Assembly: GCF_001507545.1 (NCBI RefSeq) | Contig: NZ_LQBP01000009.1 | Coordinates: forward strand, 62,001 to 126,000 | Length of the DNA: 64,000 bases | Reading direction: 5' to 3' | Origin: Ruegeria profundi | GTDB lineage: Bacteria; Pseudomonadota; Alphaproteobacteria; Rhodobacterales; Rhodobacteraceae | Shown: positions 8,164-17,030 of the stretch, one piece after another | Position numbering within the stretch: position 1 is the stretch's first letter | Layout of the letters: each line of letters starts with the position of its first letter | Translations under genes and position numbers: made by a program | Notes under the pieces: model-generated | Seen by the model: only the letters and a program-made list of their open reading frames with translations | Database searches by the model: none | Told to the model about the DNA's origin: nothing

Positions 8164-9399
8164 TTATTGTCGGCCGTTATAGACCGTAAACAGCTCTTTC
8201 GGTTCCTGCACACCCCGAAGCATGTAACGCCCGACAGATACCAACTCCTGAGCGCACGGTTGGGCCGCGCGTGCCACGTCATCCGAGATCAGGATGCGCT
8301 GCCCGAGCGACCGGTGCATGCCTGCAATCCGCGCGGTCTGGTTTACTGCCGGGCCGATGACTGTGAAGTCCAACCGGGTTTCCGACCCGATATTGCCGTA
8401 CAGAATTTCCCCCGCATGCAAGGCAAGGGTAAAGCTGGCCACCGGCAAACCCGCGGCCTCACGCTGGGCGTTCAGCGCCTCCATCCGCTGCTGCAAAACC
8501 GGCACCGACTTCAGCGCGGCGCGGGCGTCCTCATCAATGTCACCGACATCGAACATCGCCATCAGCCCGTCACCCATGAATTTCAGGATATTGCCGCCAT
8601 TGTCATGAACGACACTGACAGCCACAGCCAGGTAGTCGTTCAGCATGTCGATGATTTCGTTTCCCGGAAGCTCTTCGGACAGGCTGGTGAAACCTTCCAG
8701 ATCAAAGTTCCACATCACGGCATCAATTTGTTGCAGCGAGCCACGCCGGATTTCCCCCGACAATACCCGCCGCCCCGCGTCCCGACCCAGATAGACCCGC
8801 ATCAAGTCCTTTGACACCCGCGCACTGGCAGCGGATTTCAGCGCCAGCCCCAGATGCGGCAGTGCTGCATTGATAAGGTCCAGATCCGTATCCGCGAACC
8901 CGTCGGGCGCGTTAGACGTCCACGACATCAACACGCCGTCCACAGCCTTTTTTGCGGCTTTGGGTTCACTGTGCGTCGGGGCGTCAAAATTGACCCCGGT
9001 CGCGTAATAATCAGTAGCCCCGATCTGACGCAGGTCGTTCAGCAGCGGAAAGCGGCTGGCCTCGTTTTGATCGATCAGACGTTCACGGATGACCTCGATA
9101 TCCTCGTTGAGGATTGCGTAAAGCGGGCTTTGCCGCCACTGTTCTATAGGCTCGTCAGAATACTCAAAAGACTCGGTTCTACCGCCCTGCCCCTGATACC
9201 AGCTAAACCCTGTACCCCCATAAACCGGATGCAATGCGGATTGCGCTGCATGAAAACGCATCAGTGGCACACCCAAGTCCAACAATTTGTTGCAATACCC
9301 GTCCAGAAGCTCTTCTTTCGAGGCACCTTCCAGACCGCGTTCCACCAGCCAGTCACTTAGATCAATTGATTTTACCGTTCTGGCATTAGGGCTTGTCAT
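8164..9399 (-). CDS. Class III adenylate/guanylate cyclase
   Basis: A soluble 411-residue protein. The N-terminal about 190 residues form a sensory-like region of unknown ligand (RFHAAQSALHPVYGGTGFSW marks a family common in alphaproteobacteria), and the C-terminal half is a class III cyclase domain: AVMWNFDLEGFTSLSEELP with the first metal Asp, ILKFMGDGLMAMFDV with the second, ALHAGEILYGNIG, and the base-binding region DFTVIGPAVNQTARI. The start at 9399 is preferred over the in-frame ATG at 9432 because GGAAAAG lies just upstream of it. Probably makes cAMP; the regulator of the activity is unknown. It is convergent with mipZ. Confidence 0.85.
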   Translation of the reverse strand: MTSPNARTVKSIDLSDWLVERGLEGASKEELLDGYCNKLLDLGVPLMRFHAAQSALHPVYGGTGFSWYQGQGGRTESFEYSDEPIEQWRQSPLYAILNEDIEVIRERLIDQNEASRFPLLNDLRQIGATDYYATGVNFDAPTHSEPKAAKKAVDGVLMSWTSNAPDGFADTDLDLINAALPHLGLALKSAASARVSKDLMRVYLGRDAGRRVLSGEIRRGSLQQIDAVMWNFDLEGFTSLSEELPGNEIIDMLNDYLAVAVSVVHDNGGNILKFMGDGLMAMFDVGDIDEDARAALKSVPVLQQRMEALNAQREAAGLPVASFTLALHAGEILYGNIGSETRLDFTVIGPAVNQTARIAGMHRSLGQRILISDDVARAAQPCAQELVSVGRYMLRGVQEPKELFTVYNGRQ

Positions 9400-9708
9400 T
9401 TTTTCTTTTCCAGTGTCCGCTCTGGGTGTCATCTGGGGGCAGTGTGCAGGAATTACCAGCGCTCACCCCGTGCGCGCCAGTTACCGCAAGCGCGCCTTCA
9501 TCGAATATGGAGCATCCGCACTCTTTCTACATAAGCGACTTAGCCGCATCTTGGAATCTGAGACATCTTTTAAGAATAGAGAAATTCCACCGCATTTGAT
9601 CCAGATCGTTTTCTGGCCGCTTTTTCGATGAAATTATAGGCAAAACCTCTGGCGAGAGGCTGCCAAGATTTTGCGCACTACCAGCGCCGGAAAATCGGGG
9701 GGGAGCCG
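9400..9708. other. Intergenic region between cyclase and flavin monooxygenase genes
   Basis: A divergent intergenic stretch of about 310 bases; the part around 9520-9610 is AT-rich compared with its surroundings. It must hold promoters for both genes. No operator pattern was convincing. A GGGGGGGAG tract just before 9709 serves as ribosome-binding site for the monooxygenase. Confidence 0.45.
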
Positions 9709-11319
9709 ATGAACAAGATTTTCGAAGTCCCGGCTTATGCTTATGAACGCAGCCCAGATCAGGACTCGGTTAACACTGTGCGCCACAAGGTAATCGTGAT
9801 CGGTGCGGGTCCGATCGGGTTGGCCACGGCGATTGACCTTGCCCAACAAGGGGTCGAGGTCGTGGTGCTGGATGACAATGACAAGGTCAGTTTCGGCAGC
9901 CGCGCCATTTGTTTCTCGCAACGCACGCTGGATATCGCCGATCGTCTGGGCGCGGTACGGCCAATGGTGGACAAGGGTGTGCAATGGGACAAGGGCAAGA
10001 TCTATTTCCACAACCGTCAGATTTATGAGTTCGATCTGCAACCGGATACCGGATATGCACATCCGGCTTTCATAAACCTGCAACAATACTATTTTGAAAT
10101 GGCTCTTGTTGAGCGCGTGCGAGAGTTGCAGGCCAACGGCGCGCCGATCGAAATTCGTGGACGCAACAAGGTCGAAGCCATAGGAACGCATGACAGCCAT
10201 GTCACGCTTGAGGTCGTAACACCCGAAGGCCCGTATAACATCGAGGCTGAATGGCTGATTGCCTGCGATGGGGCAAGTTCGCCCACGCGACGGATGCTTG
10301 GGCTGGATTTCGAAGGGCAAGTCTTCGAAGACAACTTCCTGATCGCGGATGTGGTGATGGAAGCCGATTTCCCCTCCGAGCGTCTGTTCTGGTTCGACCC
10401 GCCCTTCAATCGCGGTCAGTCGGCGTTGATGCAAAAACAACCCGACAATGTCTGGCGGATTGATCTTCAATTGGGCTGGGATATTGACAGAGAACGCGAA
10501 AAACGGCCCGAGAATGTCATTCCTCGCCTCAAGGCAATGCTGGGCGACGACGTAGATTTTGAGTTGGAGTGGGTGTCGATCTACACCTTCCAGTGCCGCA
10601 GGATGGAGCGGTTCCGCCAAGGGCGTGTGCTGTTTGCAGGCGACAGCGCCCATCAGGTCAGCCCGTTCGGGGCGTTGGGGGCAAACTCCGGCATGCAGGA
10701 CGCAGACAACCTGTGTTGGAAACTGAAGCTGGTTATCGAAGGCAAAGCGCCCGAACTGTTGCTGGACAGCTACAGCTTGGAACGGGCGCAGGCAGCGGAT
10801 GAGAACATCACGAAATCCAGCCAGTCCACGAGTTTCATCACTCCGAAATCCGAAATGTCCCGGCTGCTTCGCGACGCGGTTCTTGACCTTAGTGCGCGGC
10901 ATCAGTTCGCTAGGCCTCTGGTCAATTCCGGACGGTTGAGCACACCGTGTACCTACCACCGGTCGTCCCTGAATTCAGCGGATGCACTGAACGGGCCAGA
11001 ATTCACACGACCCGGTTCAGCCTGCCCTGATGCGCCTTTGGGTGACGAATTCCTTTTGCCGAAACTGGCGGGCAAGTTCACCTTGCTGACGATTGACGCC
11101 GACGCGCCTGACCGGATCGAGGAAGACGGTGTCGAAGCCACGCGGCTTGCCCTTTCGGTCAAAGATGACGTGACACTGGATCTCAAGCGGCGGTATCTGG
11201 GCGACGCTACCAGCGCGGTCTATCTGATACGGCCTGATCAGCATGTCGCCGCGCGTCGCGATACATATGAAGAAAACGCATTTCGGCAGGCCATTCGTCG
11301 GGCCACCGGTAAGGAGTAG
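9709..11319 (+). CDS. FAD-dependent aromatic-type monooxygenase (MhpA/PheA-like)
   Basis: A 536-residue flavoprotein hydroxylase of the class A group. The FAD Rossmann motif VIGAGPIGLATAIDLAQQG is at about residues 29-47, the DG motif is WLIACDGASSPTR (about 182-194), and the second FAD motif is VLFAGDSAHQVSPFGALGAN (about 306-325). A C-terminal thioredoxin-like domain of about 150 residues follows, as in phenol and 3-hydroxyphenylpropionate hydroxylases. It is expected to use NAD(P)H and O2 to hydroxylate a phenolic ring; the substrate is not known. A DUF2783 gene follows five bases later, a known companion, and a DOPA-dioxygenase-like gene lies further on. Confidence 0.82.
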   Translation: MNKIFEVPAYAYERSPDQDSVNTVRHKVIVIGAGPIGLATAIDLAQQGVEVVVLDDNDKVSFGSRAICFSQRTLDIADRLGAVRPMVDKGVQWDKGKIYFHNRQIYEFDLQPDTGYAHPAFINLQQYYFEMALVERVRELQANGAPIEIRGRNKVEAIGTHDSHVTLEVVTPEGPYNIEAEWLIACDGASSPTRRMLGLDFEGQVFEDNFLIADVVMEADFPSERLFWFDPPFNRGQSALMQKQPDNVWRIDLQLGWDIDREREKRPENVIPRLKAMLGDDVDFELEWVSIYTFQCRRMERFRQGRVLFAGDSAHQVSPFGALGANSGMQDADNLCWKLKLVIEGKAPELLLDSYSLERAQAADENITKSSQSTSFITPKSEMSRLLRDAVLDLSARHQFARPLVNSGRLSTPCTYHRSSLNSADALNGPEFTRPGSACPDAPLGDEFLLPKLAGKFTLLTIDADAPDRIEEDGVEATRLALSVKDDVTLDLKRRYLGDATSAVYLIRPDQHVAARRDTYEENAFRQAIRRATGKE

Positions 11320-11324
11320 GTGAT

Positions 11325-11522
11325 ATGGCTGAACTGACCCTCATCCCAAATCTCGACGATGCCGATGGGTTTTATGCCCGCCTGCTGGCAGCCCATGACG
11401 GGTTGGAGAAATCAGACAGCGACGCGTTGAACGCGCGCCTTGTGTTTGTGCTTGCCAACCATATCGGCGACGCAGACGTTCTGGATCAGGCGATAAAACT
11501 GGCAACGCTTCGCGACGCATAG
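11325..11522 (+). CDS. DUF2783 protein
   Basis: A 65-residue protein (LTLIPNLDDADGFYARLLAA, then LNARLVFVLANHIGD and LDQAIKLA) of the DUF2783 family. It lies five bases after the flavin monooxygenase gene with GGAG in between, and members of this family are commonly found next to such hydroxylases, so it may be an accessory or stability partner. The biochemical role is unknown. A hairpin follows at 11538. Confidence 0.75.
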   Translation: MAELTLIPNLDDADGFYARLLAAHDGLEKSDSDALNARLVFVLANHIGDADVLDQAIKLATLRDA

Positions 11523-11537
11523 CGCGTCTGCCTTGAT

Positions 11538-11561
11538 AAAACTCGCGAACCCCGCGGTTTT
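11538..11561 (+). terminator. Probable terminator after DUF2783 gene
   Basis: AAAAC and CGCG on the left pair with CGCG and GTTTT on the right (11538-11561), with one bulged T and a five-base loop; the right arm ends in T. It probably ends the monooxygenase transcript. Confidence 0.45.
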
Positions 11562-11659
11562 CTAATTGGAAGGTCCAGTACCGGAAATCGCAGGAGTATC
11601 TTGCGTGGACTCGCTGTAGTATAGGCACAGGTCATTCACAACGGATTGATGAGGTCGCC

Positions 11660-12001
11660 ATGCCCGAGATCACTGGCTATCACGCCCATGTCTATTTTGA
11701 CGCAGACACAGTTGATCTTGCGCGACAGGTTTGCTCAGAGGCCGCGCGCCTTTTCCCTGTTGAGATGGGCCGCGTGCACGAACGCAATGTCGGTCCGCAT
11801 CCGCGCTGGAGCTGTCAATTGGCCTTTGCGCCCGATGCCTTGGATCAGGTCCTGCCCTGGCTGATGCTAAACCGGCGTGGGCTGACGATTTTCACCCATC
11901 CTGAGACCGGCGAACATCTTGAAGATCACCGGGACCGGGCCGTTTGGATGGGTGAGATGCTGGAACTGAACCTGTCAATATTTGACAAGATGGGCGCCTA
12001 A
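11660..12001 (+). CDS. DOPA 4,5-dioxygenase family protein
   Basis: A 113-residue protein of the DOPA 4,5-dioxygenase-like family, extradiol ring-cleaving enzymes that are small non-haem iron proteins. The family frame is clear: ITGYHAHVYFDADT with the His pair (YHAHVYF), RVHERNVGPHPRWSCQLAF with further metal-site His, and IFTHPETGEHLEDHRDRAVWMG. The natural substrate in bacteria is unknown, but the nearby phenol-type hydroxylase suggests catechol-like compounds. The stop shares four bases with the convergent acyl-CoA synthetase gene. Confidence 0.8.
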   Translation: MPEITGYHAHVYFDADTVDLARQVCSEAARLFPVEMGRVHERNVGPHPRWSCQLAFAPDALDQVLPWLMLNRRGLTIFTHPETGEHLEDHRDRAVWMGEMLELNLSIFDKMGA

Positions 12002-13626
12002 GTCAGCGCCCGAGCCTTATCTCGCAGAACGAATTTCTGAATCTTGCCTGTCGATGTTTTGGGTAATGCCCCGAACACAACCGTTTTCGGGGCTTTGAAA
12101 TGGGCCATGTTGTCCCTGCAAAAGGCAATCAATTCGGATTCGGTTACGGTTGCTTCTGGCTTGAGCTCAACAAAGGCACATGGGGTTTCACCCCACTTGT
12201 CGTCTGGGCGCGCCACGACCGCAGCCTCCATCACCGCAGGATGTTTGTACAGGACGTCTTCAACCTCCACGGATGAGATATTTTCGCCACCCGAAATGAT
12301 GATGTCCTTGGACCGGTCCTTAAGCGCGATATAGCCATCAGGATACATCACCCCCAGGTCGCCGGACGCAAACCACCCGCCCTTGAATGCCTTGTCCGTC
12401 GCGTCAGGGTTTTTCAGGTATCCCTTCATGACGACGTTGCCCTGCATGAAAATCTCACCCATGGTTTCGCCATCCGCAGGCACGGGCTCCATCGTCTCCG
12501 GGTCTGCCACCATCAGACCGGACAGGGCGGAATAAGGAACCCCCTGCCGGACTTTCAGCGCGGCACGCTCTTTCGCGTCCTTAGTGTTCCACTCGTCCTT
12601 CCAGGCGCAAACCACAGAGGGGCCATAGGTCTCGGTCAGGCCATAGACATGGGTCACTTCGACCCCCATCGCCTCCATCGCTTCGATAACGGCAGCTGGC
12701 GGCGGGGCACCGGCTGTCATCACCTTAATCTGATGGTCGAAGTCTTTCAGGTGGTCCGGTGCATGGGCCAGCATGTTGAGCACAATCGGCGCGCCACAGA
12801 AATGAGTTACCTTTTCATCGCGGAACGCTGCATAAATCGGCTCGGCCCGCACCGCGCGCAAACAGACCGAAACACCCGCATTGGCCGCCATTGCCCAGGG
12901 AAAACACCAGCCGTTGCAGTGGAACATCGGCAGTGTCCACAGATATACGGCGTGTTTGGGCATGTCCCAGTCCAACAGATCGGACTGAGCGTTCAGCGCC
13001 GCGCCACGATGGTGATAGACCACGCCCTTCGGGTTGCCCGTAGTGCCCGAGGTGTAGTTCAGCGTGATCGCGTCCCATTCATCTTGGGGCAAAGACCATG
13101 CGAAATCCGGATCGCCCTCTGCCAGCAGCGCATCATAGGTCAGGCTGCCCAGCTTTTCGCCCCCCTCAAAGCTGGAATCTTCGATGTCGATCACCAAAAG
13201 GTCGTGATCAACCTCTTTCAATGCCTCTTTCACAACGCCCGAAAATTCGGGATCGACCATCAAAACCTTGGATTCCGCGTGATTCAGGATAAAGGCGATA
13301 ATCGGCGCATCCAACCGCGTGTTGATCGCGTTCAGAACCGCCCCGGCCATTGGGATGCCAAAATGGGCCTCATACAGTTCAGGGATGTTTGCGGCGATGA
13401 TCGACACCGTATCACCTCGCCCGATACCCCGCGCCGCCAATGCACCGGCTAGTCGCCGACACCGGGTATAGGTTTCCCCCCAGCTATAGCGGCGATCCCC
13501 GTATACGACCGAAGGGTAATCCGGATACACCTGCGCCGTTCGCTCAATAAAGCTCAGCGGTGTCAAAGGCGTATAGTTTGCGCGGCATTTATCCAGATGA
13601 CGCTCGTAAATATGCGTGGCTCCCAT
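11998..13626 (-). CDS. Acyl-CoA synthetase (AMP-forming)
   Basis: A 542-residue ANL-superfamily ligase that activates a carboxylic acid as acyl-AMP and transfers it to CoA. The AMP-binding P-loop is LNYTSGTTGNPKGVVYHHRG, the A5 motif is VTHVYGLTETYGP, and the hinge and core motifs are FASGDLGVMYPDGYIALKDR and DIIISGGENISSVEVEDV; the catalytic Lys is in PKTSTGKIQKF. It resembles medium/short-chain ligases, including the 3-methylmercaptopropionyl-CoA ligase DmdB, but the substrate cannot be fixed. An in-frame ATG at 13722 has no ribosome-binding site, whereas 13626 is preceded by GGGAGGA, so the shorter start is chosen. Confidence 0.88.
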   Translation of the reverse strand: MGATHIYERHLDKCRANYTPLTPLSFIERTAQVYPDYPSVVYGDRRYSWGETYTRCRRLAGALAARGIGRGDTVSIIAANIPELYEAHFGIPMAGAVLNAINTRLDAPIIAFILNHAESKVLMVDPEFSGVVKEALKEVDHDLLVIDIEDSSFEGGEKLGSLTYDALLAEGDPDFAWSLPQDEWDAITLNYTSGTTGNPKGVVYHHRGAALNAQSDLLDWDMPKHAVYLWTLPMFHCNGWCFPWAMAANAGVSVCLRAVRAEPIYAAFRDEKVTHFCGAPIVLNMLAHAPDHLKDFDHQIKVMTAGAPPPAAVIEAMEAMGVEVTHVYGLTETYGPSVVCAWKDEWNTKDAKERAALKVRQGVPYSALSGLMVADPETMEPVPADGETMGEIFMQGNVVMKGYLKNPDATDKAFKGGWFASGDLGVMYPDGYIALKDRSKDIIISGGENISSVEVEDVLYKHPAVMEAAVVARPDDKWGETPCAFVELKPEATVTESELIAFCRDNMAHFKAPKTVVFGALPKTSTGKIQKFVLRDKARALT

Positions 13627-13848
13627 CCGCCGATCCTCCCAACTTTTGCTGTGCGCGACTTGATCATAAAGATGCGCGGCTGACAAATCCGTATTAATAC
13701 GGCGCAGGGATGGACTGGTCATACGGGATGATGCAATCTGGCCCTATCTCCGGCAGGCCATTCGCGGTGATCTGTGCCATCGAAAACACCTGCCGGTTCG
13801 GGCTTGAACCCGCATCCCGCGCACCGCATTTAACTGAAAGGACATGTC

Positions 13849-15240
13849 ATGGACGGCACGTTCAACGAAAACGATCTTTCCCGCGTGGTCGAAGCCGACC
13901 GCGCCCACGTCTGGCACCACCTGATCCAGCATAAACCCTTTGAAACCAATGATCCCCGCATCATTGTCGAAGGCAAGGGCATGCGTGTCTGGGACCAGAA
14001 GGGCAAAGAGCATCTGGACGCCGTATCTGGCGGGGTCTGGACTGTGAACGTGGGCTATGGCCGCGAATCGATCTGCAAGGCGGTCTATGACCAGTTGATG
14101 AAGCTGTGCTATTTCGCCAATTCCGCGGGCTCGATACCGGGATCTATCTTTGCCGAGATGCTGATCGAAAAAATGCCGGGGATGAGCCGCGTCTACTATA
14201 CGAACTCGGGGTCCGAGGCCAACGAGAAGGCGTTCAAGATGGTTCGTCAGATCGCACACAAGCGGTATGGCGGTAAAAAGACCAAGATTATGTACCGTGA
14301 CCGCGATTATCATGGGTCGACCTTGGCCGCCATGTCGGCAGGCGGTCAGGATGAACGCAACGCACAATACGGACCGTTCGCGCCAGACTTTGTGCGCGTG
14401 CCCCATTGCATGGAGTACCGCAAGCACGAGCTGGACGGTGCGCCCGAAGAAAACTTTGGCGAATGGGCCGCAGATCAGATCGAACAGGTCATCCTGCGCG
14501 AAGGTCCTGACACTGTCGGTGCCCTGTGCCTTGAGCCGGTCACAGCAGGCGGCGGTGTGATCGAAGCGCCCGAGGGCTACTGGCAGCGCGTGCAGGAGAT
14601 CTGCAAGAAATACGATATCCTGCTGCATATAGACGAGGTCGTCTGTGGCGTGGGCCGCACCGGCACCTGGTTCGGCTATCAGCAGTATGGCGTCAAGCCG
14701 GACTTCGTGACCATGGCAAAAGGCGTTGCCTCAGGCTATGCGGCGATTGCCTGCATGGTGACGACCGAAGAAGTCTTTGACATGTTCAAGGATGATGCGT
14801 CCGATCCGCTGAACTATTTCCGCGACATCTCGACCTTCGGCGGTTGCACCGCCGGCCCGGCTGCGGCGATCGAGAATATGCGCATTATTCAGGATGAGAA
14901 CCTGCTGCAAAACTGTACCGATATGGGCAACCGAATGGTCGGCAACCTGCAGGCGCTGATGGAGAAACACAAGGTCATCGGTGACGTGCGCGGCAAGGGT
15001 CTGTTCCTCGGGGCTGAGCTGGTGGTGGATCGTGCGACAAAAGAACCGGTGGACGAAAAGATGGCGCAGGCTGTTGTTGCCGACTGCATGTCGCAGGGTG
15101 TGATCATCGGAGCAACCAACCGATCGGTTCCCGGTAAAAACAACACGCTCTGCTTCTCACCCGCGCTGATCGCAACCGCGGATGATATCGACCAGATCAC
15201 CGACGCAGTCGATGGCGCGCTGGGTCGTGTGTTTGGGTAG
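13849..15240 (+). CDS. tpa: Class III aminotransferase, probably taurine-pyruvate aminotransferase
   Basis: A 463-residue PLP enzyme of the omega-aminotransferase class. PLP residues are visible: SGSEANEKAFK (phosphate site, 120-130), IDEVVCGVGRTG with Asp262, and the Schiff-base Lys291 in FVTMAKGVASGY. The N-terminus (RAHVWHHLIQHKPFET) is like that of Tpa, which moves the amino group of taurine to pyruvate giving sulfoacetaldehyde and alanine; other omega-amino acids are possible. No xsc or taurine transporter gene is in the window, so the substrate is an inference from similarity. A strong terminator follows. Confidence 0.72.
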   Translation: MDGTFNENDLSRVVEADRAHVWHHLIQHKPFETNDPRIIVEGKGMRVWDQKGKEHLDAVSGGVWTVNVGYGRESICKAVYDQLMKLCYFANSAGSIPGSIFAEMLIEKMPGMSRVYYTNSGSEANEKAFKMVRQIAHKRYGGKKTKIMYRDRDYHGSTLAAMSAGGQDERNAQYGPFAPDFVRVPHCMEYRKHELDGAPEENFGEWAADQIEQVILREGPDTVGALCLEPVTAGGGVIEAPEGYWQRVQEICKKYDILLHIDEVVCGVGRTGTWFGYQQYGVKPDFVTMAKGVASGYAAIACMVTTEEVFDMFKDDASDPLNYFRDISTFGGCTAGPAAAIENMRIIQDENLLQNCTDMGNRMVGNLQALMEKHKVIGDVRGKGLFLGAELVVDRATKEPVDEKMAQAVVADCMSQGVIIGATNRSVPGKNNTLCFSPALIATADDIDQITDAVDGALGRVFG

Positions 15241-15262
15241 ACCAATCGTCGATTTGATCTAA

Positions 15263-15296
15263 GAAACCGGTGCCCACTGCACCGGTTTCAGTTTTT
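15263..15296 (+). terminator. Strong terminator after tpa
   Basis: A perfect 11-pair stem (GAAACCGGTGC at 15263-15273 with GCACCGGTTTC at 15279-15289), a five-base loop, then AGTTTTT. It ends the aminotransferase transcript. Confidence 0.88.
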
Positions 15297-15338
15297 GTGG
15301 GTATCCCTTTCGATGAAGAGGCCAAGCCAGGTCGACTG

Positions 15339-16115
15339 CTATAACTTGCGACCGGTGATAACGAAATGCGTTAGCGAAAAGAAAAAGTTCCCTTTCTTTG
15401 CCAACAACCTCTGCTCTTCTTCCCACTCCTTGGCTTCCAGATCCGGAACAAGCCCATTGGTTTCGGCGAACTTTTTCATCAAAATTATCATCATATTGGC
15501 TAGCCCATCTGGCCGGAGCTGGGTATCGCAAATTGTGATTGGCGTTACGCTTTCTACGGTGAACCCGGCCTCACGTAGAATTGGGGGCAAGACTGCAGGC
15601 ACTGCTCTTTCTACAAAATGATCGTCCCAAGCTCTTATCATTCGCTCCATCCTCGCGGGGTCCTCGCTGAACCACACGAGGCTACCGAAATGGATGTCGC
15701 CTATGACAAGCCGACCGCCTTGCTTTAGGCTACGATAAGCCTCTACCACAGCGCCGGGAATATCCGCCAAATATTCATAAACCTGTACTGATACAGCCTT
15801 ATCAAACGCAGCGTCGTCCACAGGAAGTTGCCCGGCCTCACCGTTGATTATTTCGACCCAGTCATACGCGCGACAACGGCTTTTGGCCGAACGCCGCATG
15901 GGTTCACTGGGATCAATGCCCAATATGCGACCAGTTGAACCTACCGCACGGGCAAGCTCAGCCGTCAAAAGGCCGTTTCCACATCCTATGTCCGCAATGA
16001 CCTCTCCGGGTGCTGGTCTCAAGGCGTCGAATGATCCTTGGCGCCTCCGCGTGACGTCGGCACCTTCATATACAGTATCTAATAAACGAGTTGTCTCAGT
16101 ATCAAATTCGAGCAT
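15339..16115 (-). CDS. Class I SAM-dependent methyltransferase, substrate unknown
   Basis: A 258-residue Rossmann-fold methyltransferase. Motif I is VIADIGCGNGLLTAELARA, followed by GIDPSEPMRRSAKS, then FDKAVSVQVYEYLADI and LKQGGRLVIGDIHFG, the usual order I, post-I, II, III of the UbiE/COQ5-like group. The start at 16115 (MLEFDTETT) is a guess; an in-frame ATG at 16157 is equally lacking a ribosome-binding site. Its base composition is visibly less GC-rich than its neighbours and it sits alone between a terminator and a ribosomal operon, which suggests a recent acquisition. Substrate unknown. Confidence 0.7.
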   Translation of the reverse strand: MLEFDTETTRLLDTVYEGADVTRRRQGSFDALRPAPGEVIADIGCGNGLLTAELARAVGSTGRILGIDPSEPMRRSAKSRCRAYDWVEIINGEAGQLPVDDAAFDKAVSVQVYEYLADIPGAVVEAYRSLKQGGRLVIGDIHFGSLVWFSEDPARMERMIRAWDDHFVERAVPAVLPPILREAGFTVESVTPITICDTQLRPDGLANMMIILMKKFAETNGLVPDLEAKEWEEEQRLLAKKGNFFFSLTHFVITGRKL

Positions 16116-16210
16116 GCCAACAACAAAGTACCAATTGACCAGTTTCGTACTTAGCATTTTTCAGCATGTATGTCTGCTTTGGGTTCCAAACCACAATTTT
16201 CGAGTTTGCC

Positions 16211-16240
16211 AAAAAAAGGCCGCCCCAATCGGGACGGCCC
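16211..16240 (-). terminator. Terminator after rplT
   Basis: Read on the minus strand, GGCCGTCCC pairs with GGGGCGGCC around a four-base loop (one G-U pair) and runs into seven T. It closes the rpmI-rplT transcript. Confidence 0.85.
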
Positions 16241-16267
16241 TTCTTTCACTGTCTCTCTGAAAGAGGA

Positions 16268-16633
16268 TCAGGCAGCCAGGGCGGCCTGTGCTTTGGCGAC
16301 GATCGCGCCGAACGCTTCCGGTTCGTGCACGGCCAGGTCGGCCAGAACTTTGCGGTCCACTTCGATGCCGGCCAGGTTCAGGCCGTTGATAAAGCGGGAA
16401 TATGTCAGAGCCTCGTCATGGCTACGCACAGCTGCGTTGATCCGCTGGATCCACAGTGCGCGGAAATTGCGCTTGCGGTTCTTGCGGTCACGAGTTGCGT
16501 ATTGGTTGGCCTTGTCGACGGCCTGTGTTGCAACTTTGAAGTTGCTCTTACGGCGACCATAATAGCCTTTTGCGGCTTTGATGATCTTCTTGTGACGGGC
16601 GTGAGTTACGGTTCCACCTTTAACGCGGGACAT
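16268..16633 (-). CDS. rplT: 50S ribosomal protein L20
   Basis: Ribosomal protein L20, 121 residues, needed early in 50S assembly. The basic N-terminus [19 protein letters not shown] and the core [37 protein letters not shown] are typical. rpmI lies 14 bases upstream with GAGGAG between them. infC, the usual first gene of this operon, is not adjacent. Confidence 0.97.
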   Translation of the reverse strand: MSRVKGGTVTHARHKKIIKAAKGYYGRRKSNFKVATQAVDKANQYATRDRKNRKRNFRALWIQRINAAVRSHDEALTYSRFINGLNLAGIEVDRKVLADLAVHEPEAFGAIVAKAQAALAA

Positions 16634-16647
16634 CTCTTAATCTCCTC

Positions 16648-16848
16648 TTAGCGGTCGTAGGGCATGTAGCCCTTGACGATCTTTGCGTCGGGGGCGGACA
16701 GTGTGGTGTTGCCACGGGCGTCGCGGATGAATTTCTTGGTCCGCTTGATCATGCCGTGCCGTTTGCCGGCTTGGCCAGCAAGGACCTTACCGGTTGCAGT
16801 CACCTTAAAGCGCTTCTTGGCGCTCGACTTTGTCTTCATCTTAGGCAT
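16648..16848 (-). CDS. rpmI: 50S ribosomal protein L35
   Basis: Ribosomal protein L35, 66 residues, with the signature [20 protein letters not shown] and [26 protein letters not shown] precedes the ATG. It is the first gene of the two-gene rpmI-rplT unit here. Confidence 0.97.
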   Translation of the reverse strand: MPKMKTKSSAKKRFKVTATGKVLAGQAGKRHGMIKRTKKFIRDARGNTTLSAPDAKIVKGYMPYDR

Positions 16849-17030
16849 TTCCGTCTCCTTTCAGGGTTCGGTACAAAACGCGACTCGGCATGCCATCTCG
16901 GCCGGTCACGCGATCAGATGCGCCGTTTACGCAAGTTCGTTCATACTGGCAAGGGGGTTTCGACCGGAATCTGCGCTTTTCGTACAGCGGTTGGGCGCCG
17001 GGGCAACCGCAGCTGCCCCGGTAGATTATT

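Noticed and set aside
9634..10959. A 441-codon minus-strand frame opposite the flavin monooxygenase
   Set aside because: The plus-strand protein has all FAD motifs; the antisense frame results from high GC.
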